NCBI GenBank assembly: GCA_964035575.1
Contig: OZ037894.1
Coordinates: 372,001-436,000, forward strand
DNA length: 64,000 nt
Reading direction: 5' to 3'
From: Rhynchopus sp. YZ270_cl-10
Lineage: Eukaryota; Euglenozoa; Diplonemea; Diplonemida; Diplonemidae
The position numbers and the translations under genes are program-made. Shown here one piece after another: positions 1-10,450 of this stretch (positions within the stretch are counted from its first letter, which is position 1; every line of letters starts with the position of its first letter). Under the pieces are notes generated by a model, which saw nothing but the letters and a program-made list of their open reading frames with translations, made no database searches and was not told the DNA's origin.

Positions 1-1
1 A

Positions 2-2103
2 ACCGACCAAAAGAACTACGAGGAGTGTCTCGGCCACATCAAAAGCTTAGAAGACGAGCAAAAAACAAACGAACGTCTCCGTGAATCCCAGAAGAAGGAG
101 GAGAACAGGAGACAATCCTTTATGAACGACCTTGACTCCGAAGTGCGCAAGACACGCGATTCAGTCGACCTGACCCAAACCCAACAGAAGCGTGCTGCCA
201 AGATCAAGGCCGCAAGGAAGCGCTACAAAGGCCGCCAGGTTGAGGCTTCGGAACGTCTGTCCTCCTCCAAGGAGGCGCTTGAGCGGGCAGGCCAGAAGGA
301 GACTGCGTTGACCGAGGCATTCGAGTCGAAGCACATTCAGATTGAGCGTCTCAACAAAAAGCTGTCCTCTTTGGAGCAGCAGCTTCCGGAGCTGGAGGTG
401 GCGAAGAAGGCGGCGGTGTCTGCGCGCAACTTTAAGGAGGCGCAGGCAAAACAGGTTGAGATCAAAGCGCTTGAAAGCGACACTGAAGCGGCCAAGGTCG
501 AGCTTCAGGACACCAAGGTACGTCTTGAGGAGATTACCCGCGAGAAGCAGACACTTGCCGCTACGTTGGTGCGTTCTAAGGCATCGCACGAGGCGTTTGT
601 GGCAGAGGCTGCACAGAGGAAGGCGGAGCTGCTCATCTTTGACCTGATAGCGACGGAGGATGCCATGCGTGGTGACCTCCCAGCAAACGAGCACGACCTT
701 AAACAGAGCGAGCTCAACCTCGCTCGGTTGGAGCTCAAAACGGTTGAACCGCAGCTCAAATCGCGTATTGATGAGGTGCGTGATCGCATCAAAACAGACT
801 GGGATAAGCTCATTGGCGTTCAGGTTTCCCCCAAACCCGACATCCAAATGGAACTCAGCGATTCAGGGTCCGCCCCTCCCCCGGTTCTCAGCGAGGCTGC
901 CGCCCCGGCTGCAGCTGTTGTGGAGGAGAAGAAATCGGTGGACCCAGCGGAAGCACGCAAACGCATCAAGGTGATTGACGCTGAGGTAGCTGCCCTTGAG
1001 GAGGCGATTGACACCTACATGGAGGAGGAGGCCTTTGACAAATGCGACGAAGCGCAGGAGAGCATTGACGCCTTGAGAGAAGAGAAGCAGGAGCTTGAGA
1101 AGGTGGTAGGCTTCGGGGCAGAAGAGACAGTGGAGACAGTAGAGGAAAAAGAGGAGAAAGACACAGCGTCATCACCATCACCCAAATCTGTGGAGAAGGG
1201 CAGCAGCAAGGGGTCGGAAGGGCTTTTTGAGACAGCAGCGACAGCAGAACCTCCAGTAGTGGAAACAGTGCAAGAAGTGGAGGCCATCCCCGCACCCACA
1301 GCAAGCCCAGAGCCGGCGGCAGCAGGTGAGGACCTCCTGCGCATCCCCTCCTACGGGGGGTCGTCTCCAGTCGCGGAAGAGGAGACCTCTGATGTGCAAA
1401 TGATGGGTCTCTCAGGTGGTGACGACATGATGGGGCTGATGGACCTGCCCTCCAGCCCGCAGCTCGGAGGGGCGGAGGAGGAGGAGGAGAAGAAGGAGGA
1501 GGAGGAGGTGGCAGGCGAGCCAGCAGCGGTGAGCACGTCTGCGTTCAGCTTTGCGTCGGGTGGGAGTAAGGTGGAGGAGGTATGTTGTGTGGACCTTTTT
1601 TTGCGCTATGCATTGTGAGAAGGGTAAATTTGTTGTAATTATGAGAAAGACTAAAATGGCTTCCTAAAAAAAATGGCTGGTGGTCAATAACGAAAAGTAG
1701 GTTAGTGAGGAAAATTAGGGTGGCAAAAAATGTTTGTTCAGTTTTTTTTTTATTCTGGTATTCGCTTGACCCTGCAAAAGAAAGAAACACCTACCACATC
1801 CCTCCCTCACTAAGCGTTGCTAGCTCTCTATGTGAGGCTTAGGATCATCATATAAACTTTTCTTTTTTTTTTTTTGTTTCCAGGATGCCTGGATAAAACT
1901 CCATCTTTCGATTGAAAATTATATCTTAATCTCTTTTGTTTCCTTTCCAGGATGCGCAGCCTACGTCTGGTGCCGGTGCGTTCAGCTTTGCCAGTGCGCC
2001 TTCCCCTCCACCAGCGGCAACAGTTGAGGCAGAGGACGAAGAGGAATCTTCATCTGAGGAGGAGACCGAGGAAGCCACGGAGGAGGAAGAAGAGGAGGAA
2101 TAG
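2..2103 (+). CDS. Coiled-coil protein with UVR-like helices, 5' partial
   Basis: Exons 2-1579 and 1951-2103, joined in phase 0; 576 residues are visible. The frame is open to the left window edge, so the start lies outside. The first ~260 residues are charged coiled coil. Two helical hairpins resemble UVR motifs: one around the NFKEAQAKQVEIKAL stretch, the other around the EEAFDKCDEAQESIDAL stretch. The C-terminal third is acidic and low complexity. An FSFAS motif occurs just before the intron and again just after it (GAFSFASAPS), which supports the splice model. The donor is GTATGT and the acceptor TTTCCAG; a decoy TTTCCAG at 1884 would break the frame. The protein ends in a Glu run before TAG. 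Function is not recognised; a scaffold or cytoskeletal role is only a guess. Confidence 0.75.
1580..1950 (+). other. Intron carrying dispersed repeats
   Basis: GTATGT...CCAG intron of the coiled-coil gene. It holds a degenerate copy of the gene-strand hairpin element (about 1829-1862, with the GGCTTAGGATCATC core and CTTTTC tail) directly before a T-run and a decoy TTTCCAG. It also holds a stretch at 1889-1934 that recurs in intergenic DNA at 54951-54997. Confidence 0.65.
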
Positions 2104-3754
2104 ACTGACGAAAGGGGGTGTGGGAAAATCAACGTGACAAAAAAAAAAAAAAATGCAAAAAAAAAAATGTTCCAAACAAAAAAAAAAAAAAAACAAAAAG
2201 AGCAAAAAGCAAAACAAAAAACAATGTCTATGTGTGTGTACGGTGGGGTCGGGGGGGCTGGGGGGATGTAGGTTGAAAACGGTATTGTGGGGGGATAGGG
2301 GGAGGGGAGGGGAGGGTGGTTTTATGTCTTCAGGATTGTTCTAAAGGTGCTTAGGTGCATCGGCAGAAGAGAAAAAAAAAACGGGGAAGAGGAGGCGTCA
2401 TTTGCACCTTTTTTCTTATTTTTTTTTTTGCCTGTTTTTGTGAGCAAATTCCTCAAAAAAGTGCAATACTCCAGGGCTCGATGAATTTACGGAACGGCCT
2501 TATTCCAGAAGCGACTTTCTTGCACTATCATCGCGTACACCCCCTTTTTTTGTATGAATTTTTTTTTTTTTTGCCAGATTTTTCAGATGGGGTGTCTCTG
2601 TGTGTAGTGAGGCGCGTTCATCTTTCTTGTTTTGTTAAGTTGACTAAGCACAGCGAAGCTTATAGTACCCCCCCTTTTTTCGCAAAGAGGTTTTGTTGTA
2701 TTGGGGGGGTGTGTGTGCAACGAGTGGGCTGCATCTTTCAAAAAAAAATTTTTTGTTTTTCGCCTTTCCCCCAAAAAAAAACCCCCCTCTCCAATTATCC
2801 CGACATCTTCTCTCACATTACCCCCCCTTCCCCTTGCCATGAGACTTTTTATATAACTTTTCCCCTAAAATAAAAGCGCGAAAATTGTCCTGGTAAAACT
2901 GTAAAGAGAGAAGAGACAGTGTGTTCCATGTATTGTGCTGGAAGAAGAGAAAGTAAAAGAAAAAAAACAGGGAGATATTGACGTGGTGATACAAAGAAAA
3001 AGAGAAGGGGGGTAAAGTAGTGACTGTAATGTGATATTTGTCCGTCATAGTACAAAATAGACATCACAACACAGTTGTATTGTAATGTGTATTATGTATT
3101 ATGAATGGGCAAGTAGCATAATACGGTGAAACATAGTGAATAGCATCCTCGGGTGTGGAGATACCAAAACACAAAAAAAAGAAGGTTTTGTAAAAAAAAG
3201 AGAGAAGTCTTGCAAAAAAATATGGAAAAAAAAACAACAACAAAAAAATGGGGACGAGTAGCAAAACTTTCAAAAAAAAAAAAGCCAAAGACAAAGAGAA
3301 AAAAAATACCGCCCCCCCCCCTCTCTCGCTCTCTCTCTCCAACCCACCAGACCCTCCTTCTCTTTTGTTCACAGCCTCGCCCTCCCCCACCCACCCATTA
3401 ACCAACTACGTGAGACTAATATGCTTTAAACACATTTCAACTACTCTTTTTTCTCCTCTGACAGGGTGTATGTGCACAACCTCACCCCGAGATGCTTCAT
3501 TCACCTTTTTTTTTAGGCCTCGAAGAGGTTTTCCTCTTCACGGCTAGGTGGGAGTGTATTTTGCAAAAATATCAACACAGAATGGTACACACTTTACGCA
3601 CAAATCAAACCCTTCCTCAGTCCGGAAGTATCACCTCAACCGGTTACCTGCCGTAGCGAGTGAGGTTACAGAGCAAGAATTTAAAAAAGGAAAAACAAAT
3701 CACCACAAACAGGACACATACAACCCCTCCCTGAAGACCCCATCCCTTTTGAAT
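2104..3754 (+). other. Intergenic, low complexity, no gene seen
   Basis: Long A, T, G and C runs. Contents: a degenerate hairpin element near 2637-2665 (GACTAAGC with a downstream AGCTTA); a fragment of repeat C at 3135-3160 (GCATCCTCGGGTGT); possible spliced-leader acceptors after pyrimidine tracts at about 3463 (CTCTGACAG) and 3515 (TTTTTTTTAG); and a dispersed repeat at 3610-3678 in the presumed 5' UTR of the next gene. ORFs here are homopolymer artefacts. Confidence 0.6.
3610..3678 (+). repeat. Dispersed repeat F, copy 1
   Basis: Begins CCCTTCCTCAGTCCGGAAGT and continues through ACCGGTTACCTGCCGTA to GAGGTTACAGA. A near-identical copy lies at 56592-56659 inside the large fold-back element. 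This copy sits about 80 bp upstream of the dehydrogenase ATG, so it is probably transcribed as 5' leader. Confidence 0.8.
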
Positions 3755-4942
3755 ATGGCAAAGCTCGCCCCCTTCCTCTCCCCCGAGCAGGTCCTTGCCG
3801 CAAGCCAGGAGCACCCTGCAGTCCCTGCGAGATGCGTTGTGACAGGGAGCTCTGGCTTTGTTGGTCAACGTCTTGTTGAGATGCTTGTGGAGCGTGGCGC
3901 ACAGAAGGTAGTCGCATTTGACATCTCACCACCCCCAGCAGAACATTGGGACCACCCGAACATTACGTATGTGAGGGGCGATCTACGCAACCCCGACGAC
4001 GTGAACAATGCTATCAAAGACAGTGATTGCGTCTGGCATCTTGGTGCTGCTGTCGGTCCATTTCACCCCACCGCGCTGTACATGGACGTCAATTTTAAGG
4101 GGACAGTCAACGTGATTAACGCATGCAAACTTCATAAGGTGCCTAAGCTGGTCAATTCGTCTTCCCCGTCTACAAGGTTTAACGCAGGAGACGTGGATGG
4201 TCTGCAGGAAAAGGATATGGCAGAGCTTCCACAAAAGTCCTATGTGCAGGAGTACGCGAGAACGAAGGCGATGGGGGAGCTGGAGGTGCGGGCAGCATGC
4301 TGTGACACATTATTGACAACCTCCGTGGCACCGCATCAGGTGTACGGACCAAGGGACACCCTCTTCCTTCCGAACATCCTCGACTCTGCAGCATCAGGCC
4401 GCCTTCGGGTCTTCGGAGACGGAAAAAACCGCATCTGTTTCTCTCACGTCGACAATTACTGTCATGGACTTATCCTCGGTGAACGCGCTCTCTTTAAAGA
4501 CAGTCCTGCTCTTCGTGGGTTTTATGTCTGCACAGATGGAGACACCCATCCATTCCCCGAGGGTTACGCTGTGTTCTGGAAGGTTCTGGACCAAGCTGTG
4601 GTCGAAATGGGGTTTCCTTCGTTATTGGATAAGATGCACCTTCCGGTTGCTTTGATGTACGCGATTGCGTGGTGTGGGGTGCTGTTCTCGTGGATCAGTG
4701 GGATCAAGGTGAAGCTGACCCCCTTCACCGTCCGCATGTTGATTATGAACAGATGGTTCAAAATCGATGCAGCAAAGGCAGACCTAGGGTACGCACCGAT
4801 CATCCCCTTTGGAAGAGGATGGAATGATACATTGACCTGGTTCAAAAAAAACTGGCTCCCAAAACACAAAACGTCCGGCGATAAAACCGGTTATGGAGTC
4901 CTTGTCAAGGAACACCAAGAAAAGATAAACAGACAGCAGTAG
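3755..4942 (+). CDS. NAD(P)-dependent sterol/steroid dehydrogenase (3-beta-HSD / NSDHL-like)
   Basis: 395-residue extended short-chain dehydrogenase. The Rossmann dinucleotide motif TGSSGFVG is at residues 30-37, an acidic residue follows the second strand (VVAFDIS), and the catalytic YARTK (YxxxK) is at 167-171 after the SSSPSTRF strand. The VAPHQVYGPRD segment is typical of 3-beta-hydroxysteroid dehydrogenase and sterol-4-alpha-carboxylate 3-dehydrogenase (NSDHL/ERG26) relatives. A hydrophobic segment at about 296-314 (MYAIAWCGVLFSWISG) suggests ER-membrane attachment, as in that family. The frame is open for 69 codons upstream, but that stretch contains dispersed repeat F and low-complexity DNA, so I start at ATG 3755, where family similarity begins. 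The exact substrate cannot be told from sequence; sterol demethylation is the likeliest pathway. Confidence 0.88.
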   Translation: MAKLAPFLSPEQVLAASQEHPAVPARCVVTGSSGFVGQRLVEMLVERGAQKVVAFDISPPPAEHWDHPNITYVRGDLRNPDDVNNAIKDSDCVWHLGAAVGPFHPTALYMDVNFKGTVNVINACKLHKVPKLVNSSSPSTRFNAGDVDGLQEKDMAELPQKSYVQEYARTKAMGELEVRAACCDTLLTTSVAPHQVYGPRDTLFLPNILDSAASGRLRVFGDGKNRICFSHVDNYCHGLILGERALFKDSPALRGFYVCTDGDTHPFPEGYAVFWKVLDQAVVEMGFPSLLDKMHLPVALMYAIAWCGVLFSWISGIKVKLTPFTVRMLIMNRWFKIDAAKADLGYAPIIPFGRGWNDTLTWFKKNWLPKHKTSGDKTGYGVLVKEHQEKINRQQ

Positions 4943-6743
4943 ACTTTAAAAAAAAAATAAAATACCTGTCCCTTTTTGAGGAGAAATGAGTGGATTTTTT
5001 TTGACCCTAATTTTTCCAGAAGAAAAGAAGACAGTGGCTTCACGCCATCAAAAAAAAAAAGTAGGTTGTTTTAAAAATGAGGGATTGTTTTAGCAATGGG
5101 AAATATCTTCTTTCCCTCGTCATCATCTATTTACCCATTTTTTTTAAAGTAGATGTTGTACCTAGCTTGGTTCTTTCATCCTTCAAGTTTTTCTTCTTTT
5201 TTTTACTTTTTTTTTTTTCCTGTTTACAACTGTCTCGTTTATGGGTATTTTGGTTTGGATGTAGTTTTCATTCTTTCTGAGACCCATACATCTCATCGTC
5301 GTGTTACCTTTTTATATTTGTTGTTGGCCGCAGGGTACTTGTGCTTTCATCCGGATGGCTGGCATCGTACGTGGGTCAGTCGGAGGTGCCTGCATTAATC
5401 ACGCCACTTTTACATTCGTCTCTTTTCTTCGCAGTAGTGCGTCAATCGAAAAGCCACGTTCCTACCTCCTGCAGGGTTGTTCCCCTATTCGTGTCTCTCG
5501 CTGCAAACACAAAACAAAACCAAAAAAAACACAGTAAGAAAAAAAAAGGATCTAGTGGACAACGTGTGATCGCTATACAAATAACAAAAACCCCATCATG
5601 TCTTTAGGCCAGTCGATGGGTGTTTATTGTCTCACGCTGTCCCCCCCACCTCCCCCTCCTTTTTTTTGCTCATGGTTTTGCGGGTAAAACTATTTATGAT
5701 AGCATGTGTCCTGTGGACAATGGGAAAATAACAACACCAACAAAAAAAAAACCCCCTCTTCTCATTTGGGTTTGATGTTATTTTAAAAAGAAAGATTACT
5801 TTTCTTGAAAGATTGTGTGCAAAGAGAGGAGAGAGAGATACCATTCCATTCACCGTTCAAATCTTCATGTTTGCTTCTTTTTTAAAGGTGGAGTACACCA
5901 GATCATCTTACCACCCCCCGTTTCTCTTTTATTGAAGGTGACTAAGCACGAGAGGCTTAGGTTCATCTACACAACCTCTTCCCTTTTATTAGATCTATGC
6001 ACGTGAGGGAGATTCATCTTTTCAGCTTTTCTTTTATTTGTCCTTAGTTTATTGCAATCCTATTCACCCCTATCCCCTTATTTTTCTTAGGCCGACGAGT
6101 GGTTGTGTACCAACCCCCGTTCGCACCAAGGGTACAGACAGGTTTATTTTTCACATATTCGTGCTTTCATCCGGGGGGGTCTGGCATACAGTGAGGTACC
6201 TGCATCAATGACCATTTTTCTCACAAGAGGGGGTTCAAATACATCCCTTAGAGTTTCAGTGTCTGCGTCTGGCGTATGGCATGAATTGGCCCTCCATTAT
6301 TAAAGGTGAGCACGAGAGAGGCTTAGGCTCATCTTATAAGCCTTTCTGATTTTTTTTTTCCCTTTCTTTTCCACCCCCCCTCACACCCTTGCAGATGACG
6401 TGTTGTGTGTCCCGTATTGGTCCCCCATCCGTTTCATCTCTTCTGGTGTGCACCTTTTTTTTAAACTCATCGAATGGGTTAAAATAATGTTTTTCTTCCT
6501 ATTTTTCTTGAAGTTAAGTATGACCCAAACAGCATACACATATGACACCACACCCTCCCTATTTAACCTTCAATCCCCCACACTTCACTTCACCCCTCAC
6601 CCCCTCCCATCCCATCCACCCCCACAGGGGAAAAAAGAAAAACCTCATTACCCCCTTCCTCCTCTCCTCCTCCTCCTCTTCTCCATTTCTGATTTGTTAG
6701 TCCGGATACCCCGTATCCCCCCACCCCCACCCCCTTTTACATA
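4943..6743 (+). other. Intergenic with hairpin elements, no gene seen
   Basis: T-rich spacer. Contents: a class-4 motif GGAGGTGCCTGCATTAATCA at 5386-5405, with related forms at 6193-6215 and 38791-38810; canonical hairpin element 5937-5972; degenerate gene-strand copies at 6004-6035 and 6304-6347; and long C/T tracts just before the transporter ATG. ORFs here lack coding character. Confidence 0.6.
5937..5972 (+). repeat. Gene-strand hairpin element (CTAAGC type)
   Basis: GGTGA, then stem CTAAGC (5942-5947), loop ACGAGAG (5948-5954), stem GCTTAG (5955-5960), then GTTCATCT and a pyrimidine-rich tail. One of the canonical copies of the family described in the findings. Confidence 0.85.
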
Positions 6744-8474
6744 ATGTTTGACTTTGTGAAGACCTCAGCTGTCGAACATGAGTTGTTGTTGTGTGTGTAT
6801 ATGTGCATGGCAGGTGGCGTGCCCTCATTTGCGTACGCTTCCTTTTCATCGACAATCAAGCAGCGTCACGGATATGACCCTTCGGAAATCAATTTGATCG
6901 GTTCGTTCATGCAGGCTGGGGTCTGGACTGCGGTGCTCGGTGGGATTGTTCTGGATAAGTACGGCAATGTTGCGTGCTGTCTTGCTTCTCTTATATTAGG
7001 GGGTACTGGGTGGTCTTTACTATATGTGTTCACTGCTAGTGATGAGTATGAAGGTATCAACTGGGGGGCATATGCGGCCGCAGCGTACTGTGTTGGGCAG
7101 GGCTGTGCGTATCTGTACATTACTGCGTTGAAGGTGTGCCAAACGAACACTCCGGTGTCAATGCGTGGGAGGGTGGTCTCTATATTGTCAACGTGGGTCT
7201 CATTGGCGGCGGGGATTTACTCCATTCTTGGGACAACGTTGGTAAGTGGGACGAACTTTTTTTTGTTGTTGCTTGGTGCGCACGTTACGCAGTGCCTGCT
7301 TGGGATGTCGCTCCGTATGGACATTCCTGAGGAGAACTTTCGTCGTGACCGTCTGCGGAGTGTGCTCAGAGTCATGACAGCCATCTCGCTTGCGACTGCG
7401 ATTGTCATCTTTGTCAGCGGGCTTGCAGGCGATTCTACCTATACCGCGTATTTAACTGCCGCGTGTTTGTCCGGTCCTGTTGTGCTTCTTTGTTACACCC
7501 ATTTCTTTTCTGGTGATGTTTGTGGAGGCGATGACACAGATTTGGTTGTAAAGGAGAGCAGACGGAGTACCCGCGATGTGCTTTCCGTTGCAGAGACGGA
7601 GGACTCTGATGCGGTGCGGGAAGGGGAAAAGGAGCATCTGGTCACCCCGATCGCACCGAAGGCAAAGCGGGAACGGATCGACTTTGTGGCGGCGTTTTGG
7701 CTGCTCGCGGGGTACTTCTTCTTCTTTGGGCCCGCAGCGGCTGCTTTGAACACCTTTGCAATGTTAGTCATGTCGCGTGCAGGGCTAACCCAGGGGCACA
7801 CCTACATCAAAACAGTGGAGGATGTCCCGCACGACCGCTTCAGGGTTACCCTCATCACGACCTTCTCTGTGTTCAACACCGTGGGGCGTATTGCAACGGG
7901 GTTTGGGGTAGATGCTTCGAGAGGGCGCATTGCGCTGCCAGGCTGGCTTACCCTCTGGGCTGCGGTCGTATCGTTCGGGCTCCTCCTCCTCAGCCTTGAC
8001 ACCCAATGGGTCGGCATGGCCTGTGCTGTGGGGGTATTTGGATTAGGGGTAGGTGGATGCCAAGCAACAGTACCTCGATTAGCATCGGACATCTTTGGGT
8101 TAAAGTATTTTGCGGTGGGGTTATCGTGTCTTGCGTGCGCTCCGTCGACAGGGACCCTTCTTTTTGGTCATATTTACGCAGAATTAGAGCAAGACAGAGA
8201 GGACACAGACTTCGCGTACATCCAGAAAGACAACAACACGGCCCCGGTGAAGTACTGCATAGGCAATGATTGTCTGGGGTTGGCATTTAAGATTGGGTCG
8301 ATCAGTGCGCTCTTTGGGATGTGTGTTATCGCAGGGCTGTGGTGGCGGCCGGTATGCAAAAAGCCAGAGCCATACGATGACATATCAGACGATGAAGAGG
8401 AGCACGAGGAAGAAGAGGAAGGAGAAGAAGAAGAACACACTGTCGCCGCCAAGGATATTCAGTATATTGACTGA
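6744..8474 (+). CDS. Major facilitator superfamily transporter, nodulin-like
   Basis: 576 residues and about twelve hydrophobic segments in two blocks (roughly residues 15-240 and 315-535), separated by a charged loop rich in Ser, Glu and Lys. The first block contains GSFMQAGVWTAVLGGIVLDK, matching the MFS loop 2-3 pattern (G-x-x-x-D-K). The second contains NTVGRIATGFGVD and VPRLASDIFGLKYFAVG, which resemble the nodulin-like MFS subfamily found in plants and kinetoplastids. The C terminus is a cytosolic acidic tail (DDISDDEEEHEEEEEGEEEE). No intron. The ATG follows a long C/T tract that could serve trans-splicing. Substrate is unknown; relatives have been linked to small organic acids and nutrients. 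Confidence 0.85.
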   Translation: MFDFVKTSAVEHELLLCVYMCMAGGVPSFAYASFSSTIKQRHGYDPSEINLIGSFMQAGVWTAVLGGIVLDKYGNVACCLASLILGGTGWSLLYVFTASDEYEGINWGAYAAAAYCVGQGCAYLYITALKVCQTNTPVSMRGRVVSILSTWVSLAAGIYSILGTTLVSGTNFFLLLLGAHVTQCLLGMSLRMDIPEENFRRDRLRSVLRVMTAISLATAIVIFVSGLAGDSTYTAYLTAACLSGPVVLLCYTHFFSGDVCGGDDTDLVVKESRRSTRDVLSVAETEDSDAVREGEKEHLVTPIAPKAKRERIDFVAAFWLLAGYFFFFGPAAAALNTFAMLVMSRAGLTQGHTYIKTVEDVPHDRFRVTLITTFSVFNTVGRIATGFGVDASRGRIALPGWLTLWAAVVSFGLLLLSLDTQWVGMACAVGVFGLGVGGCQATVPRLASDIFGLKYFAVGLSCLACAPSTGTLLFGHIYAELEQDREDTDFAYIQKDNNTAPVKYCIGNDCLGLAFKIGSISALFGMCVIAGLWWRPVCKKPEPYDDISDDEEEHEEEEEGEEEEHTVAAKDIQYID

Positions 8475-8802
8475 AATTAGGCAGGGGATAAGGGGGGTTT
8501 TTTTGGGGGGGGGTTTTTGGGGTGAAAGGGTGGGGTGCAGGAAACGTTTCTGTTTCCTTATTTTCTAAAAAAGCAAAAAAGAGGGGGTAAGTGAACGCGG
8601 TTACCTGTCATGGGGATGGGGGGAGAGAGTGGTGTCTTAAAAAATCTCATGTTAGGGTATTCGGAGTTTGCCCCCTTTTTTTTTTGTGCATTTTTTTGAC
8701 GTATTGTCTAAAAAACCAGAGTGAGAGACAGTCCCTCCACAGTGTGTGGATCAATTCTTCATATAAAAGTGAAAAAGATGGTTCCATTTGTACCACAAAA
8801 GA
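8475..8802 (+). other. Short spacer after transporter
   Basis: G-runs and T-runs; presumed 3' UTR and spacer. Nothing else is recognisable before the hAT-like element. Confidence 0.5.
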
Positions 8803-9928
8803 CAGGGCTTCCCACAGGGGGGACCAGGGGGGACCACTGGTCCCCCTGGGGGAAAATAAAAATAATAAGGGGGGACCAGGGGGGACCAGCCTGCCCTTGA
8901 GTGTTCCGAGGCTGCCTATTAGGAATTTTCCACATTTTTTTTAATTTTTCCCACCCTCCCGTCCCCGCGCATCCAAATACAGGCAACTACACGACGGTGA
9001 TGTACAGTACATTACAAGTGAAGTTACATGTAACGTTACAAGTGAAAAACCGTTACAAGTGAGTTACAAGTGAGTTACAAGTGGGATACATGAATTACAG
9101 GCAAAATCAGGTTGTAACTGGTGGGTTACAAGTGAGTTACAAGTGAGTTACATGTAACAAAAGTTACATGTAACTCACTTGTAACTCCACTTGTAACACC
9201 CGTTACATCACCGTCGTGTAACAGGGGGAAAAGATGGCACCAAAAAAGTCCTCCGGACCAAGACAGATTTCCATAATGGAATTTGCAAAGCGACCGGCGG
9301 AGTCCCAGTTATCGGCTCAGGCTCCGAAGAGGCAGAAAATAACGGTTGCAAAGAACCACGAGTATGCCTCATGGGCAAAGTGACCCCGTCACAGCCAGAA
9401 CGCGACTCAATTGGTCAAACGCCGAAGGAAAAGGAAGCATGCAGCATGGCAAAAGAAAAAAGTAGCGTACCGTGCGCCTGCGGCGCAAGATTGCAAGCCA
9501 CCCATGACATAGTGTGGCTGTAAAATGTGCAATTTTAATCACAGTATTTTGAAATGTTGCGTACCGTGGCTTCGCCAGGAACCTTTGCCATGACTGTCGT
9601 TTCTTTTTGTAGATGTCTATACGAGGAAACGTCTGCACGCTACCGACCTGACATATTTTTTCTTATTCCGCAAAGGTGGGGAACGTGAGATGATATGCAA
9701 TATGCGAGTTAATGCAGCAGTTTTAACGGTTTGCCGGGACATTTTCGCCGAAGTCGAAAACTTTTTTTGACCACTTAAAGTGCGTAAAGGCGCGTAACGT
9801 AACGTAGCGTCAGCGTTAATGCTACACACCACACAAATTAAAATCATTGAAAAAAAAAAAAAAAATTCCACCTTTTTTTGGCTGGTCCCCCTGGGAGGCC
9901 AAAACCCCAGATCCTGCGGGAAGCCCTG
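8803..9928 (+). mobile_element. hAT-like DNA element with nested inverted repeats
   Basis: The left end CAGGGCTTCCCACAGG matches the inverted right end (CAGGGCTTCCCGCAGG read from 9928 backwards). This CAGGG start is usual for hAT transposons. Flanks ACAAAAGA and AAAGAAGT are not a clean 8-bp duplication. Inside are G/A-rich GGGGGGACCA repeats at 8816-8888, an inverted array of GTTACAAGTGA-type units at about 8990-9220 bounded by ACGACGGTGATGTA and TACATCACCGTCGT, a 49-codon ORF (9234-9383), and a core at 9370-9600 shared with the element at 41253-41948. No full transposase is visible, so it appears nonautonomous. Confidence 0.72.
9234..9383 (+). CDS. 49-codon ORF in hAT-like element
   Basis: ATG to TGA within the hAT-like element. 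The peptide begins MAPKKSSGPRQISIMEFAKR and ends HEYASWAK. It is basic, with a KRQK stretch that could act as a nuclear signal. QISIMEFA is close to, but not a full match for, a PCNA-interacting (PIP) box. It may be the N-terminal relic of a transposase or an ORF opened by chance. The sister element at 41253-41948 aligns only from its last codons onward. Confidence 0.35.
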   Translation: MAPKKSSGPRQISIMEFAKRPAESQLSAQAPKRQKITVAKNHEYASWAK

Positions 9929-10383
9929 AAAGAAGTACAAAAAAAAACACACTTTATTTGAGCCACACCAAAAGAAGTGATCTCTATGGGTTGGGGACGT
10001 TGCGCCTCTTCCATATTATGCCAAAAGCCTTCGGAGGTGAAATTCGGTGAAACAAAAAAAAAAAAAAAAAAAAAACGCCCAAAAAAGTCTCAAATTGGAG
10101 GTCAATCTGTTGTTACCAGTGATGCTTTTATTTTTTTGAATAGGCGTTGTCCCACTACCTGCGATCCACGGAGTTTAATCACAGTTTTTAGAGGTGACAA
10201 AATACGCAGGTTGCAGACCAAAAACTTTAGGTGAGTTCCTTTCCGCTTGGCATGCTCTTTCCATCACTGTACTTTTTGTTCGGTTTTGGTCTCAAGGGTG
10301 ACAAATTAGCCCTTTTTTGATAGCAGAGGGGTGTTTAAGTGACTCAGCATTCCCAAAAAACTGAGTGCTGCTTGCAAAAAAAA

Positions 10384-10450
10384 GTGGAGATTGCAGAACT
10401 GTGGCAACACAACCGAGGCAACTACACTACTCCAAGAAGTTATCAAAATA
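10384..10450 (+). repeat. Dispersed repeat B, copy 1
   Basis: Core GTGGAGATTGCAGAACTGTG, then GCAACACAACCGAGGCAAC, TACACTACTCC and TTATCAAAA. Further copies lie at 19268-19340 and 21050-21117 (+) and 28248-28322 (-), with partial copies at 14297-14328 and 36850-36902. Confidence 0.85.

Noticed and set aside
161-847. 228-codon minus-strand ORF opposite the coiled-coil gene
   Set aside because: Antisense shadow of charged coiled-coil codons; the + frame is open across the whole exon and splices in phase.
1885-1950. Upstream TTTCCAG at 1884 as the acceptor of the first gene
   Set aside because: Using it shifts the frame and loses the acidic FSFAS-containing tail; the site at 1950 keeps the frame.
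2355-2873. 172-codon ORF rich in Phe and Lys
   Set aside because: Built from T and A homopolymer runs in a spacer; no domain and no splice or start context.
8795-9936. 8-bp target duplication for the hAT-like element at 8803-9928
   Set aside because: Flanks ACAAAAGA and AAAGAAGT do not match; only the inverted ends support the call.
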